Positions 20,102-29,605 of a DNA stretch of 54,337 nt are shown in pieces. The notes beneath the pieces are model-generated. The model saw nothing but the letters and a program-made list of their open reading frames with translations, was not told where the DNA came from and did not search any database. Both the position numbers and the translations under genes were made by a program. Within the stretch, counting starts at the first letter, position 1; each line of letters opens with the position of its first letter. The stretch is from Lachnospiraceae bacterium AD3010 (lineage in GTDB: Bacteria > Bacillota > Clostridia > Lachnospirales > Lachnospiraceae), in NCBI GenBank assembly GCA_000622025.1, contig JHWU01000023.1, forward strand, positions 1 through 54,337, written 5' to 3'.

Positions 20102-21397
20102 ATGGAAACAGTAATAAAAGTTGAACATCTTAATAAAATGTATAAGCTCTACGATCACCGGAGGGACAGGGTGCGGGATGCCCTGGGGCTCACCAGGAAA
20201 AAGCTCTACCATGAGCATTACGCCCTTCGGGATGTTTCGCTGTCGGTAAAAAAGGGTGAGACCGTAGGAATAATCGGAACCAACGGATCCGGAAAATCCA
20301 CCATGCTTAAGATCATTACCGGGGTTTTAAATCCCACGGCGGGAAATGTGGAGATAAACGGGAGGATCTCGGCTCTTCTGGAGCTCGGTGCCGGCTTCAA
20401 TATGGAGTTTACCGGGATAGAGAATATATATCTTAACGGAACCATGATCGGCTTTTCAAAGGCCGAGATAGACGCAAAGCTAAAGGACATTCTTGACTTT
20501 GCCGATATAGGTGACTTTGTGTACCAGCAGGTAAAGACCTATTCGAGCGGTATGTTCGTGAGGCTTGCCTTTGCGGTGGCTATCAATATAGATCCCGAGA
20601 TACTCATTGTGGACGAGGCACTTTCCGTGGGGGATGTTTTTTTCCAGAATAAGTGCTATCACAAATTCGAGGAATTCAAAAAGGCGGGAAAGACAATACT
20701 CTTCGTAAGCCACGATCTTTCCAGTATCAGTAAGTACTGCGACAGGGTGGTACTTCTGGACAGGGGAAGGAAGATAGGCGAAGGGGCTCCGAAAGAGATC
20801 ATCGATATGTACAAGAAGGTGCTTGTTCACCAGCTGGACAGTACGCCTTCGGAGGATACAAGCTTTAACCGGAACAGGGCTTCCTCGGAATCCGGGGGAA
20901 AGAAGCTGTGGAAGGACAGGATGAGCCTCAATCCCTCCGCCGACACCTATGGGAACGGACTTGCCGATATCACGGATTTCTGCTGTATTGATAACAGCGG
21001 GGAGATCACCAATACCATTATTAAGGGAGACAGCTTCTCCATAAGGGTCAGGTGCCTTTTCCATGAGAAGATAAGCGAGCCAATAATCGCGGTTTCATTC
21101 AAGAACAGAATGGGTGTGGAAATATGCGGGACAAACACCATGTTCGAAAAGATAAGCACCGGAGAGCCGGAAAAGGGGGATATCCTGACGGTAACATTTA
21201 CCCAGGATATGTGCCTTCAGGGGGGAGAGTATCTGGTTTCCTTAGGGCTTGTGGGATACAGGAACGGCGAGTTCACGGTGTATAACAGGATGTACGATAT
21301 TTTCAGCATTAACTGCATTTCATCAAAGGATACTACGGGATTTTTTGATATGGGAATGGAAACAACAGTGGAGAAGAGCCATGAGCGGAACGATTGA
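20102..21397 (+). CDS. ABC-2 polysaccharide exporter, ATPase with Wzt-type C-terminal domain
   Basis: The ATPase partner, 431 residues. Walker A GTNGSGKST, signature YSSGM (as in Wzt/TagH rather than LSGGQ), Walker B ILIVDEALSVGD and the switch SHDLSS are present in residues 1-250. Residues from about 275 onward form a beta-rich domain (for example KGDSFSIRVRCLF, GGEYLVSLGLVGY) like the C-terminal carbohydrate-binding domain of Wzt, which in Gram-negative O-antigen systems recognises a terminal cap. The ATG follows the permease by 33 bp, with no strong ribosome site. The neighbouring gene encodes a candidate capping enzyme and overlaps it by 17 nt. Confidence 0.93.
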   Translation: METVIKVEHLNKMYKLYDHRRDRVRDALGLTRKKLYHEHYALRDVSLSVKKGETVGIIGTNGSGKSTMLKIITGVLNPTAGNVEINGRISALLELGAGFNMEFTGIENIYLNGTMIGFSKAEIDAKLKDILDFADIGDFVYQQVKTYSSGMFVRLAFAVAINIDPEILIVDEALSVGDVFFQNKCYHKFEEFKKAGKTILFVSHDLSSISKYCDRVVLLDRGRKIGEGAPKEIIDMYKKVLVHQLDSTPSEDTSFNRNRASSESGGKKLWKDRMSLNPSADTYGNGLADITDFCCIDNSGEITNTIIKGDSFSIRVRCLFHEKISEPIIAVSFKNRMGVEICGTNTMFEKISTGEPEKGDILTVTFTQDMCLQGGEYLVSLGLVGYRNGEFTVYNRMYDIFSINCISSKDTTGFFDMGMETTVEKSHERND

Positions 21398-23603
21398 AAA
21401 GATCGGAGGAGTGACCCTGGATCTTTCGGATTACAGTGGAGAGGATCTTTATTCCGAAGGAGCGGCAGAGGAAAAGCTTCTTGAAATTGTAAAAGAGCAT
21501 ACCGAGCCTGAGTTCAACAGGATCATAGCGCTTACGGAAAGCTGGAGTGCTCTTTATCACCTGTCGCATCTAAGGGGAAATATAGTCGATTTTTTCCCGA
21601 TAGCTGAGGATCAGAATGTGCTGGAGATAGGTGCGGGATGCGGAGCTGTTACCGGGACTCTGGCAAAGCGCGCCCGTCATGTCACTGCCATAGAATTGAG
21701 CTACAGAAGAAGCCAGATCAATGCATACAGGAACCGGCAGTATGACAACATAGATATAAGAGTGGGAAATTTCCAGGATATAGAAAAGAAGCTTAAGGAA
21801 AAGTACGACTACATTCTTCTGATCGGGGTTCTGGAATATGCACATCTCTACATTGATGCAATAAATCCTTATCATGAATTCTTAAATCTTCTCTCTTCCC
21901 ACCTGGAGACCGGGGGACAGATCGTAATAGCCATTGAGAATAAATACGGCATGAAGTATTTTGCCGGATGCAGGGAGGATCATACCGGACGTTACTATGA
22001 CGGAATTGAAGGCTATACACACGGAGACGGAGTGAGGACCTTCTCCAGAGCCGGACTTATGCGGCTTTTCCACGCGGCAGGCTATGATTATAAGTTTTAT
22101 TATCCCTACCCCGATTACAAGCTTCCGATTACGGTCTATTCAGACGACAGGCTTCCTTTCAAGGGAGATTTTAACGATAATGAGAGAAACTTCGACGGCG
22201 AGAGGGTGAACTGCTTTGACGAGGGAGCAGCTCTTGACGAAGCGCTGGGTGACGGCTATTTCCCCTTCTTTTCGAATTCGTATCTCTGTGTGCTTCAGAA
22301 GGAGGGCCGTATAAACGGCGGAACGGAACGCTATCCGATTTATTCCAAGCACTCAACGGAAAGGGATCCCCTGTACCAGATAAGAACGGATATCTTTGTG
22401 GACCAGGGGAACAGAAAAACCGTAGTAAAGACTCCCTTTACAAGTGAGGCCATACCCCATCTTCTCAGGATGGCAGATGCTTACGAGGGTTTACGGGAGG
22501 AATTCAGGAGTACAAGCTTCAGACCCTGCCCTGTGAGGAAGGTTTATAACCGCCAGGGTGAGCTTATGTATCTGGAATTCGATCACATAGTGGGACGCAG
22601 CATGGATGAGGAGCTGAAGCGTCTCCTTGCCCTCGGCAGAGGAAATGACTGTGTTGACGCCATAGTCAGCTTCGCGGCTGCTTTACGGAAGGCGGCAGTA
22701 AGAGACTTCTGGGCTACCAGGGAATTTGCTGAGGTCTTCGAGGTCACCAGCGTTCCCGGGGCTCTCCGGAGTATGATGCTTACCGATGTGGATCTCATTT
22801 TCTCAAATCTTATCTACAATAATGGCTGGAATATCATTGATTACGAGTGGGTCTTTGAGTTTCCGGTGCCGGTTGACTTCTGTATCTTCCGAGCCGTAAG
22901 CTATTTCCTTTCATCCCTGGATATTGCGGAGCCGGAGGTCTTTGACGGGATCTTTGAAAAGATCGGGATAGATGCGGATCTTATGGATGTTTTCTATGAA
23001 ATGGAGAAGGCACTGCAGAGGCATATCGCCGGACGGCATATATCTTTGGCCGGGATGTATTCTATTTTCGGTGCGGAGAATATCCATCTTGAGGAAGCAC
23101 TGAGTAAATCAAGGCTGCTGATACGCCCGGAAAAGCCCAGGATCTTCTACGACAGGGGTTTAGGATTCCATCCCGAAGACTCCCTTCTCATCAATGCGGA
23201 AAGAAATGATGAGGACAGGATAATGTTTGAAACGCTGATCCCTGAGGACTGTGTTTCACTACGGGTGGATCCCGGTGACTTTAAGTGCCTTGTAAAGGTA
23301 GACAGGATCACCCTGGACGGAGTGCCTTATGATGAGATTCTTACGAACGGGACCGGGATCACCGGAAACGTTATTATTTTTGACACTGCCGATCCGCAGC
23401 TGATCCTTGAGGAGGTTTCAGGCGGGAGTATCCTTCATATGGAGTACCATATAGCTACACTTGATAAGAGATTCTTCGAACCTCTCGCATATGAATTTGC
23501 CATGCCGATAGATAACGGCGGCTCCGGCTTCAAACATCTCCTTAAGGGAAGCAGACCGGAATATATACCCGTTACCCTTTTTGATAAGAATGAAAAGAGA
23601 TGA
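21381..23603 (+). CDS. Bifunctional methyltransferase-kinase, WbdD-like chain terminator (candidate)
   Basis: A 740-residue multidomain protein. Residues about 45-290 are a class I SAM methyltransferase with motif I VLEIGAGCG (80-88) and LLIGVLEY. Residues about 325-540 look like a small-molecule kinase: VVKTP (K350), then DLIFSN with D471 and N476 spaced as in HxDxxxxN, and IIDYEW with D487 as the metal-binding Asp. The C-terminal part (about 575-740) is beta-rich and unassigned. Methyltransferase followed by kinase, next to a Wzt with a C-terminal sugar domain, is the arrangement of E. coli WbdD, which caps O8/O9a chains. The kinase call is by eye and needs a profile search. Confidence 0.65.
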   Translation: MSGTIEKIGGVTLDLSDYSGEDLYSEGAAEEKLLEIVKEHTEPEFNRIIALTESWSALYHLSHLRGNIVDFFPIAEDQNVLEIGAGCGAVTGTLAKRARHVTAIELSYRRSQINAYRNRQYDNIDIRVGNFQDIEKKLKEKYDYILLIGVLEYAHLYIDAINPYHEFLNLLSSHLETGGQIVIAIENKYGMKYFAGCREDHTGRYYDGIEGYTHGDGVRTFSRAGLMRLFHAAGYDYKFYYPYPDYKLPITVYSDDRLPFKGDFNDNERNFDGERVNCFDEGAALDEALGDGYFPFFSNSYLCVLQKEGRINGGTERYPIYSKHSTERDPLYQIRTDIFVDQGNRKTVVKTPFTSEAIPHLLRMADAYEGLREEFRSTSFRPCPVRKVYNRQGELMYLEFDHIVGRSMDEELKRLLALGRGNDCVDAIVSFAAALRKAAVRDFWATREFAEVFEVTSVPGALRSMMLTDVDLIFSNLIYNNGWNIIDYEWVFEFPVPVDFCIFRAVSYFLSSLDIAEPEVFDGIFEKIGIDADLMDVFYEMEKALQRHIAGRHISLAGMYSIFGAENIHLEEALSKSRLLIRPEKPRIFYDRGLGFHPEDSLLINAERNDEDRIMFETLIPEDCVSLRVDPGDFKCLVKVDRITLDGVPYDEILTNGTGITGNVIIFDTADPQLILEEVSGGSILHMEYHIATLDKRFFEPLAYEFAMPIDNGGSGFKHLLKGSRPEYIPVTLFDKNEKR

Positions 23604-25383
23604 GTATAAGAGCTTAATAAGGGATATTGGGGACCCCTATGCTGTCTGGATAAGGGAAAAGGAGATAAGGCGGGAGGAGGGTGAGCTTCACCTGCCGGAG
23701 AACTACACCCTTTTTCTTGACAGGGACGGGGATATTGATCCGAAGATCGCTGCGGCCCTTTCGGAATACAGAGCATTTGAAGACGGCTTTGATCTGATCT
23801 ACACCGATGAGGATGAAAGGGACAGAAACGGCAGAAGGCATGACCCCTTTTTCAAGCCGGATCATTCTCCCCACACCCTTGAGAGCTTTTACTATCCCGG
23901 AGGACTTACCATTGTAAGGAACGACCTTATTGAGAGTGTTGAAGCCGGAGGAACAGACGCCGGCGGAAGACTTGAGTTTCTCAGGGAATGTGCCCGGGCT
24001 TCTAAAAAGCCCCTTCATATCCCGGAGGTTATGTATCACGCACTTTCACATCATAAATACGGCTACAGGGATCCCGGAAAGGATGCCGGAAAAGGGGCGG
24101 TCCGGCCGGACAGCCTGGCGGTCATAATCCTTTCAAAGGATCATCCGGAGCTCCTTGAAAACTGTGTTTCAGGGCTCTTTGCCGCTGCGGACAGGGAGAA
24201 TATAAGGCTTGAATGTGTTGTGATCGACAACGGAAGCCTGGAAGAAAACAGGGCGAAATACGAAGAACTCTCGGCGAAATACGGCTTTTCCTATTATTTT
24301 GAAGAAAGGGATTTTGTATATTCCGCTCTCTGCAACAGGGGTGTCAGCCTTACAAAATCGGAGATACTCCTCTTTTTGAATGATGACATTGAAGTGCCCT
24401 CAGGCCGGGTTTTCTTAAAAAAGATGATGGGGGAGGCAGTGAAGGATAAAACAGGAGCGGTGGGATGTAAGCTTTTATATCCCGGTGGGGAAAGGATACA
24501 GCACTGTGGTATCACTCTCCTGAAAAGCGGTGCCAGCCATTGTTTTTCGGGATATTCCGACGATAAGACCTACGGAAGGGGTATAAACCGGGTAAAGAGA
24601 AATGTGTTTGCCGTGACTGGGGCCTGCCTTATGGTGAAAAGAGACAGGTTCAACGAAGCCGGAGGGTTTGATGAGGAGCTCTCGGTTGCGTATACGGATG
24701 TGGATCTCTGCGCTTCGCTGGTATCCCTAAAGTACTATAATGTATGCCTTAATGATTTTTACCTGATCCACCATGAGAGCCTTTCCAGAAAAAGTGACAG
24801 TGAGGAAACGGATAAGTTTTTCAGACTGAAGAAGGAAAGAGAGTACTTTTACAGGAAATACGATTCTTTAATAAAAAACGGGGATCCCTGGTACAATGTG
24901 AACCTTACGGGGACTGAGCTTGATATGGGGGTCGCTATCTCTTCTCTCACGGACAGGGTACCCTTTTTTGACGCTACGGCCCTTTCCTCCGCTCCGGCTA
25001 ATGCCAGGAACTGTAAAAAGGCTTCGGAAGGGGAGCTCTTATACAATATTGAATATTGCGGTGTTCGGCAGTCGGATGCAGTGGGACATGAAAACTTCCT
25101 TGAGATAAGCGGCTGGGGCTTTGTACACGGAAAGCCCGGCTATGAATACGATATAAAGGTACTTCTTAAGGACGGAGACAGGGCATATTTTCTGAATACT
25201 GGAAGGATAAAAAGAGAGGATCTTATTATAGTATTTCCGAAGGAAAGGGATATACTTCTTTCGGGTTTTTCGGTGAAGGTCGATATTACGTCCCTGTCCG
25301 GAGTACCGGATAAAGGGGATATTGCCCTTTGCTTTACGGGCAGGGATTTTTTCGGAAGAGACAGGGGATTTATCACATTATGA
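23590..25383 (+). CDS. GT2 glycosyltransferase with C-terminal beta domain
   Basis: A 597-residue cytoplasmic protein. The N-terminal 170 residues resemble a partial GT-A domain (YTDEDERDRNGRRHDPFFKP). A full GT2 domain follows from about residue 178 (LAVIILSKDHPELLENCV, CVVIDNGSLEEN, FLNDDIEV, GACLMVKRDRF, GGFDEELSVAYTDVDLC), typical of rhamnosyltransferase-like enzymes. The last 110 residues form a beta-rich domain (ISGWGFVHGKPGYEYDIKV). It overlaps the methyltransferase-kinase gene by 14 nt and the next glycosyltransferase by 4 nt, so the three are translationally linked. The sugar and linkage are not readable. Confidence 0.85.
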   Translation: MKRDEYKSLIRDIGDPYAVWIREKEIRREEGELHLPENYTLFLDRDGDIDPKIAAALSEYRAFEDGFDLIYTDEDERDRNGRRHDPFFKPDHSPHTLESFYYPGGLTIVRNDLIESVEAGGTDAGGRLEFLRECARASKKPLHIPEVMYHALSHHKYGYRDPGKDAGKGAVRPDSLAVIILSKDHPELLENCVSGLFAAADRENIRLECVVIDNGSLEENRAKYEELSAKYGFSYYFEERDFVYSALCNRGVSLTKSEILLFLNDDIEVPSGRVFLKKMMGEAVKDKTGAVGCKLLYPGGERIQHCGITLLKSGASHCFSGYSDDKTYGRGINRVKRNVFAVTGACLMVKRDRFNEAGGFDEELSVAYTDVDLCASLVSLKYYNVCLNDFYLIHHESLSRKSDSEETDKFFRLKKEREYFYRKYDSLIKNGDPWYNVNLTGTELDMGVAISSLTDRVPFFDATALSSAPANARNCKKASEGELLYNIEYCGVRQSDAVGHENFLEISGWGFVHGKPGYEYDIKVLLKDGDRAYFLNTGRIKREDLIIVFPKERDILLSGFSVKVDITSLSGVPDKGDIALCFTGRDFFGRDRGFITL

Positions 25384-27404
25384 GCCTTGACGGATATTAT
25401 AAGGAGCTCTACGAGCAGGAAAGAAAGAAGAATGAAAAGCTTACCCGTGAGCTAGTACAGGCGGAAGCGGAAAACGCGGAGATGAAGGATAAGCTTGATA
25501 AGCTTAAGAGCAGTAAGCTTTTCAGGCTTATCAAGCCTTTCCGAAATGTCTATGCAAAGGGTGTAGCCGGGGTGGAAAGAGTCAGAAGGCTTGGAAGCGT
25601 CGGGGAAGTCATACGGAAGATAAAGAGTAAAAGCATAGAAAAAAGGGCCTGTAAGTTCCACGGAAGCCTAAGCTTCCCTGATGAAAGAAGACGTAAGGAG
25701 GAGAGCGCCTTTGTTTTCGGAAAGCGCCACGTATTCAGCATTCTGGTGCCTGTTTACAATACTCCGGAAAAATTCCTCCGGGAAATGATCGAGAGTGTGA
25801 CAGCTCAGACCTATTCCGGGTGGGAGCTCTGTATTGCGGACGGCTCGGATGCCGGCCATTCTTACGTTGGAGATGTGATACGGGAGTATATGGACAGTGA
25901 CAGCCTAAGCAACCCTGCGGGAGTAAGCCGTATTAAATACCGTAAGCTTGACAGAAATCTGGGTATTTCGGGAAATACGAATGCCTGCTTTGACCTGGCG
26001 AGCGGCGATTACATAGGTCTTTTCGACCACGACGACATTCTCCATCCTTCGGTACTCTTCCGTTATATGCAGGAGATAGAGGAATATGATGCCGACTTTC
26101 TGTACTGTGACGAGGTGACCTTCAAGGGAAACAGCATCGATAATATGATAACCCTGCACTTTAAGCCGGACTTTGCCATTGATAATCTGAGAGCAAATAA
26201 CTATATCTGTCATTTCTCTGTTTTCAAAAAGGAGCTGTCGGACAGGTGCGGCCGCTTCAGAAGTGAGTTTGACGGAAGCCAGGATCACGATATGATACTC
26301 CGTCTTACGAAGGAGGCCCGGGTGATAAGACATGTGAGCGGAGTTTACTACTACTGGAGAAGCCACTCGCTTTCAACCGCGGCGGACATAAATACAAAGA
26401 CCTATGCTATCGATGCCGCTAAGGGAGCCGTGGCAGCACATCTTGAGTCCTGCGGCTTTAAGGATTTTGAAATAGAGAGTACCAAGGCCTTTGCAACTAT
26501 TTTCCGTATCCGCTTTGCTTTAACATCAAGACCGAAAATAAGCATCATCATACCGAATAAGGATCATGCCGCAGACCTTAAGAGATGCACGGAATCAATA
26601 ATCACAAAGAGCTCCTATGATAATTACGAGATAGTGGTCGTGGAAAACGGCAGTACATCCGGGGATCTGGAGGCCGTATACGAGGAGATCGAAAAGGCAC
26701 CCTTCGGGAGGGTGGTTCGTTATGAATATGGGGAAGGAGAAGGCTTTAATTTTTCAAGGCTTATTAATTTCGGAGTACAGCATTCCACCGGCGATATGCT
26801 CCTTATTCTAAATAACGATACGGAGGTCATAAGCCGGGACTGGCTTGAAAACATGCTTATGTATGCCGGGCGTTCGGACGTGGGAGCCGTGGGAAGCAAG
26901 CTCTATTATCCGGACCGCACCATACAGCACGCAGGCATAGTAATAGGCCTCGGAGCCCACAGGACCGCGGGACATACACATTACAGGCTTTCCTGGGAGA
27001 ACCTGGGGTATATGGGACGGCTCTGCTATGCCCAGGACGTGAGCGCCGTAACGGGGGCCTGCCTTATGGTAAAGAGATCCGATTTTGAAAGGGTCGGAGG
27101 CTTTGACGAGAGCTTTGCCGTAGCCCTTAACGATGTGGACTTCTGCCTGAAGCTTCGTTCCCTCGGACTTTTGAATGTATTTACTCCCTTCTCTGAGCTT
27201 TTCCACTATGAAAGTATTTCCAGGGGAGACGATACCGACGGGAGCAATATAGAAAACGCAGAGCGCTACGATAAAGAAGCTGAGCATTTCAGGGAGAAGT
27301 GGAAGGAAGTGCTTGAAAAGGGCGATCCCTACTATAACATTAATTTCTCCCTGGATCACAGTAACTACACATTGAAGGCGTCTCCGGCACCCATGGTACA
27401 GTAG
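25380..27404 (+). CDS. Tandem GT2 glycosyltransferase with N-terminal coiled coil
   Basis: A 674-residue protein with a coiled coil at about residues 5-45 (ELYEQERKKNEKLTRELVQA), a first GT2 domain (FSILVPVYNTPEKFL, ADGSDAG, GLFDHDDILHPS) and a second GT2 domain from about residue 395 (ISIIIPNKDHAADLKRC, VVVENGS, ILNNDTEV, GACLMVKRSDFERVGGFDE). Two catalytic domains suggest addition of two sugars or alternating linkages, as in bifunctional rhamnan synthases such as WbbL/RgpF-type clusters. The ATG at 25380 overlaps the previous stop. The gene ends at a repeat-rich gap, so it is the last in a tightly packed run from rfbC. Confidence 0.88.
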   Translation: MSLDGYYKELYEQERKKNEKLTRELVQAEAENAEMKDKLDKLKSSKLFRLIKPFRNVYAKGVAGVERVRRLGSVGEVIRKIKSKSIEKRACKFHGSLSFPDERRRKEESAFVFGKRHVFSILVPVYNTPEKFLREMIESVTAQTYSGWELCIADGSDAGHSYVGDVIREYMDSDSLSNPAGVSRIKYRKLDRNLGISGNTNACFDLASGDYIGLFDHDDILHPSVLFRYMQEIEEYDADFLYCDEVTFKGNSIDNMITLHFKPDFAIDNLRANNYICHFSVFKKELSDRCGRFRSEFDGSQDHDMILRLTKEARVIRHVSGVYYYWRSHSLSTAADINTKTYAIDAAKGAVAAHLESCGFKDFEIESTKAFATIFRIRFALTSRPKISIIIPNKDHAADLKRCTESIITKSSYDNYEIVVVENGSTSGDLEAVYEEIEKAPFGRVVRYEYGEGEGFNFSRLINFGVQHSTGDMLLILNNDTEVISRDWLENMLMYAGRSDVGAVGSKLYYPDRTIQHAGIVIGLGAHRTAGHTHYRLSWENLGYMGRLCYAQDVSAVTGACLMVKRSDFERVGGFDESFAVALNDVDFCLKLRSLGLLNVFTPFSELFHYESISRGDDTDGSNIENAERYDKEAEHFREKWKEVLEKGDPYYNINFSLDHSNYTLKASPAPMVQ

Positions 27405-27406
27405 AG

Positions 27407-27490
27407 CGGTCCGGCACTTATGGCACTACGGCAGCCCGGTCATCAGACCGGTCCGGCACTTATGGCACTACGGCAGCCCGGTCATCAGCC
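27407..27490. repeat. 42-bp tandem duplication
   Basis: Two identical-looking 42-bp units at 27407-27448 and 27449-27490, both containing GGCACTTATGGCACTACGG, differ only near the junction (ACC versus CC at the end). They begin 3 bp after the stop of the tandem glycosyltransferase and form the left arm of the long palindrome that follows. Confidence 0.9.
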
Positions 27491-27770
27491 GGAATATGCA
27501 TCGCAGATTACGCTCTCTACCTTTGTTTTGCACCGAAACATCTGGACATCGCTCCGGCAAAAAAAGAGCGCTTTTGCCTCGCGATGCCACGTTTCGGCGC
27601 AAAACTGCAGTCGCTCGCTATCAATCTGCTTATGCATATACCGGCTGACGACCGGGCTTAGCCGCAGTTGGCGGAGAGCTTGGCGTAGCGCGTTCCGCAG
27701 GGTTTGCTTGTGGATACGCAGTCAATACGGATGGAGCGATTGATGCGTTTATTCCAGATATGTTCAACTG
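27464..27770. repeat. Long imperfect palindrome and conserved tail (copy B)
   Basis: This gap of 460 bp holds no convincing gene. Nested arms pair: 27477-27488 with 27645-27656 (one G-T), 27486-27509 with about 27623-27647 (22 of 24), and 27519-27545 with 27582-27605 with small bulges around an inner GGCAAAA/TTTTGCC hairpin. Bases 27659-27702 are an exact inverted copy of 1-44, and 27703-27770 resembles 134-200. It is therefore a second copy of the element at the window start, with a different central hairpin. Confidence 0.75.
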
Positions 27771-27793
27771 TTCGTGGAATAAGGGGTGATATT

Positions 27794-27803
27794 GTGTTAT
27801 AAT
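27794..27803 (+). promoter_or_regulatory. Extended -10 promoter of phosphoglucomutase
   Basis: A perfect TATAAT at 27798-27803 is preceded by TGT (27795-27797), an extended -10 element. No good -35 is found at 17 bp. It lies 62 bp before the gene's ATG and directly after the palindromic repeat. Confidence 0.5.
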
Positions 27804-27864
27804 TAGCGGAAAGACAATATCCTGTGCTTTTTTGTTGTGTGTGGGAAAGAAGGGTGGTACATTT

Positions 27865-29595
27865 ATGAACGATTATAAGAAAAGCTATGAATACTGGCTG
27901 ACAGACGATTATTTTGATGCGGATACCAAAAAAGAGCTGGAAGGCCTCAAGGGTAATGAAGCTGAGATTGAGGACAGGTTCTACAAGGATCTGGAATTCG
28001 GTACGGGAGGGCTTCGGGGCGTTATCGGTGCAGGAACCAACCGTATGAATATATATACCGTCAGGCGTGCTACCCAGGGTCTTGCAAATTATATCCTGAA
28101 GGAAGGAACGGGAGACAAGGGCGTGGCCATCGCCTACGACTGCCGGAGAATGTCACCGGAATTTGCCGATGTTGCTGCTCTTTGTCTTGCGGCGAACGGA
28201 ATAAAGGCCTATGTATTTGATGCTCTGCGTCCGACACCGGAGCTGTCCTTTGCACTCCGGCATCTGAAATGTACGGCAGGTATCGTGGTCACAGCAAGCC
28301 ACAATCCTCCGGAATACAATGGCTATAAGGTTTACTGGGAGGACGGTGCTCAGGTTACTTCTCCGAGAGATACGGACATAGTTGACTGTGTTGCTGCCAT
28401 AAAGGACTTCAGTGAAGCGAAGACCATGGATCTGTCCGAAGCAAAGGAAAAGGGTCTCTATAATGTGATCGGAAAGGATATAGATGATATCTATATCGAA
28501 GAATTAAAGAAGCTTATCATCCATCCGGACATCATACGTGAAATGTCAAAGGATATTAAGATAGTGTATTCACCCTTCCACGGAACCGGAAATGTGCCTG
28601 TCCGCCGCGTACTTAAGGAGCTTGGTTTTGAGAATGTCTATGTGGTTCCGGAGCAGGAGGAGCCGGATCCGGACTTTACCACTCTGGAATATCCAAACCC
28701 AGAGGATCCAAAGGCCTTTACACTTGCCCTGAAGCTTGCGAAGGAAAAGGATGCGGATATAGTTATGGCAACGGATCCGGATGCAGACAGACTGGGTATC
28801 TATGCGAAGGATTCCGAAACCGGAGAGTATATGCCTTTTACCGGTAATATGTCCGGGATCCTCATCGCGGAATATCGGATAAGAGAGCTTCAGAAGGAGG
28901 GAAAGCTTCCTTCCGACGGTGCCGTGATAAAGACCATAGTGTCATCCAATATGATAGATCCCATAGCTGAAGAATACGGACAGACCCTGATCGAGGTTCT
29001 TACCGGCTTCAAGTATATCGGCGAGCAGATCAAGTGGTTCGAGGAAAAGGGAAACCATAGCTATGTTTTCGGATATGAAGAGTCATACGGCTGTCTCGTC
29101 GGAACCCATGCCAGGGATAAGGATGCCGTGGATGCGGTAATGTGCCTTGCGGAGGTTGCGGCCTGGTGCAAGAAGAACGGCATAACAGTCTGGGATCAGA
29201 TGCTCAATATCTACAAGAAGTACGGATACTTCAGAGAAGGCATACACACCGTGACCCTTAAGGGAATAGACGGTGCTGCGGAAATACAGAACATTATGGA
29301 GAGGATCAGGAAAGAGCCTCCGAAGGAATTTGCCGGACTTAAGGTCAGGGAATTCAGGGATTACAAGGCCGATAAGGCGGTCAATATGGAGAGCGGAGAG
29401 GTTAAGAAGACCGGTCTTCCTTCTTCAAATGTCCTCTACTTTGATCTTGAAAATAATTCCTGGTGTTGCGTCCGTCCTTCGGGAACAGAGCCAAAGATCA
29501 AGTTCTATATGGGTGTAAAGGGAACAAGCCTTGATGATTCGGAGAAGAAGCTTTCTGCCCTTCGGGATGAAGTGATAGAAAAGCTTGCCAGATAA
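27865..29595 (+). CDS. pgcA: Phosphoglucomutase / phosphomannomutase
   Basis: Interconverts glucose-6-phosphate and glucose-1-phosphate (or the mannose pair), feeding RfbA and other nucleotide-sugar routes. The 576-residue alpha-D-phosphohexomutase has the phosphoserine loop TASHNPPEYNGYKVYW (S145), the magnesium loop DPDADRLG (D304, D306, D308), the sugar-binding GYEESYG and the C-terminal phosphate loop RPSGTEPKIKFY. The length matches the PgcA type of Firmicutes. The ATG at 27865 follows AAGGGTGG. The placement among polysaccharide genes supports a role in sugar supply for them. Confidence 0.92.
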   Translation: MNDYKKSYEYWLTDDYFDADTKKELEGLKGNEAEIEDRFYKDLEFGTGGLRGVIGAGTNRMNIYTVRRATQGLANYILKEGTGDKGVAIAYDCRRMSPEFADVAALCLAANGIKAYVFDALRPTPELSFALRHLKCTAGIVVTASHNPPEYNGYKVYWEDGAQVTSPRDTDIVDCVAAIKDFSEAKTMDLSEAKEKGLYNVIGKDIDDIYIEELKKLIIHPDIIREMSKDIKIVYSPFHGTGNVPVRRVLKELGFENVYVVPEQEEPDPDFTTLEYPNPEDPKAFTLALKLAKEKDADIVMATDPDADRLGIYAKDSETGEYMPFTGNMSGILIAEYRIRELQKEGKLPSDGAVIKTIVSSNMIDPIAEEYGQTLIEVLTGFKYIGEQIKWFEEKGNHSYVFGYEESYGCLVGTHARDKDAVDAVMCLAEVAAWCKKNGITVWDQMLNIYKKYGYFREGIHTVTLKGIDGAAEIQNIMERIRKEPPKEFAGLKVREFRDYKADKAVNMESGEVKKTGLPSSNVLYFDLENNSWCCVRPSGTEPKIKFYMGVKGTSLDDSEKKLSALRDEVIEKLAR

Positions 29596-29605
29596 AAAGC
29601 GCTTA

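Noticed and set aside
27420-27743. 107-residue open frame after the tandem glycosyltransferase
   Set aside because: It is read through tandem and palindromic repeats with no ribosome site and no recognisable domain.
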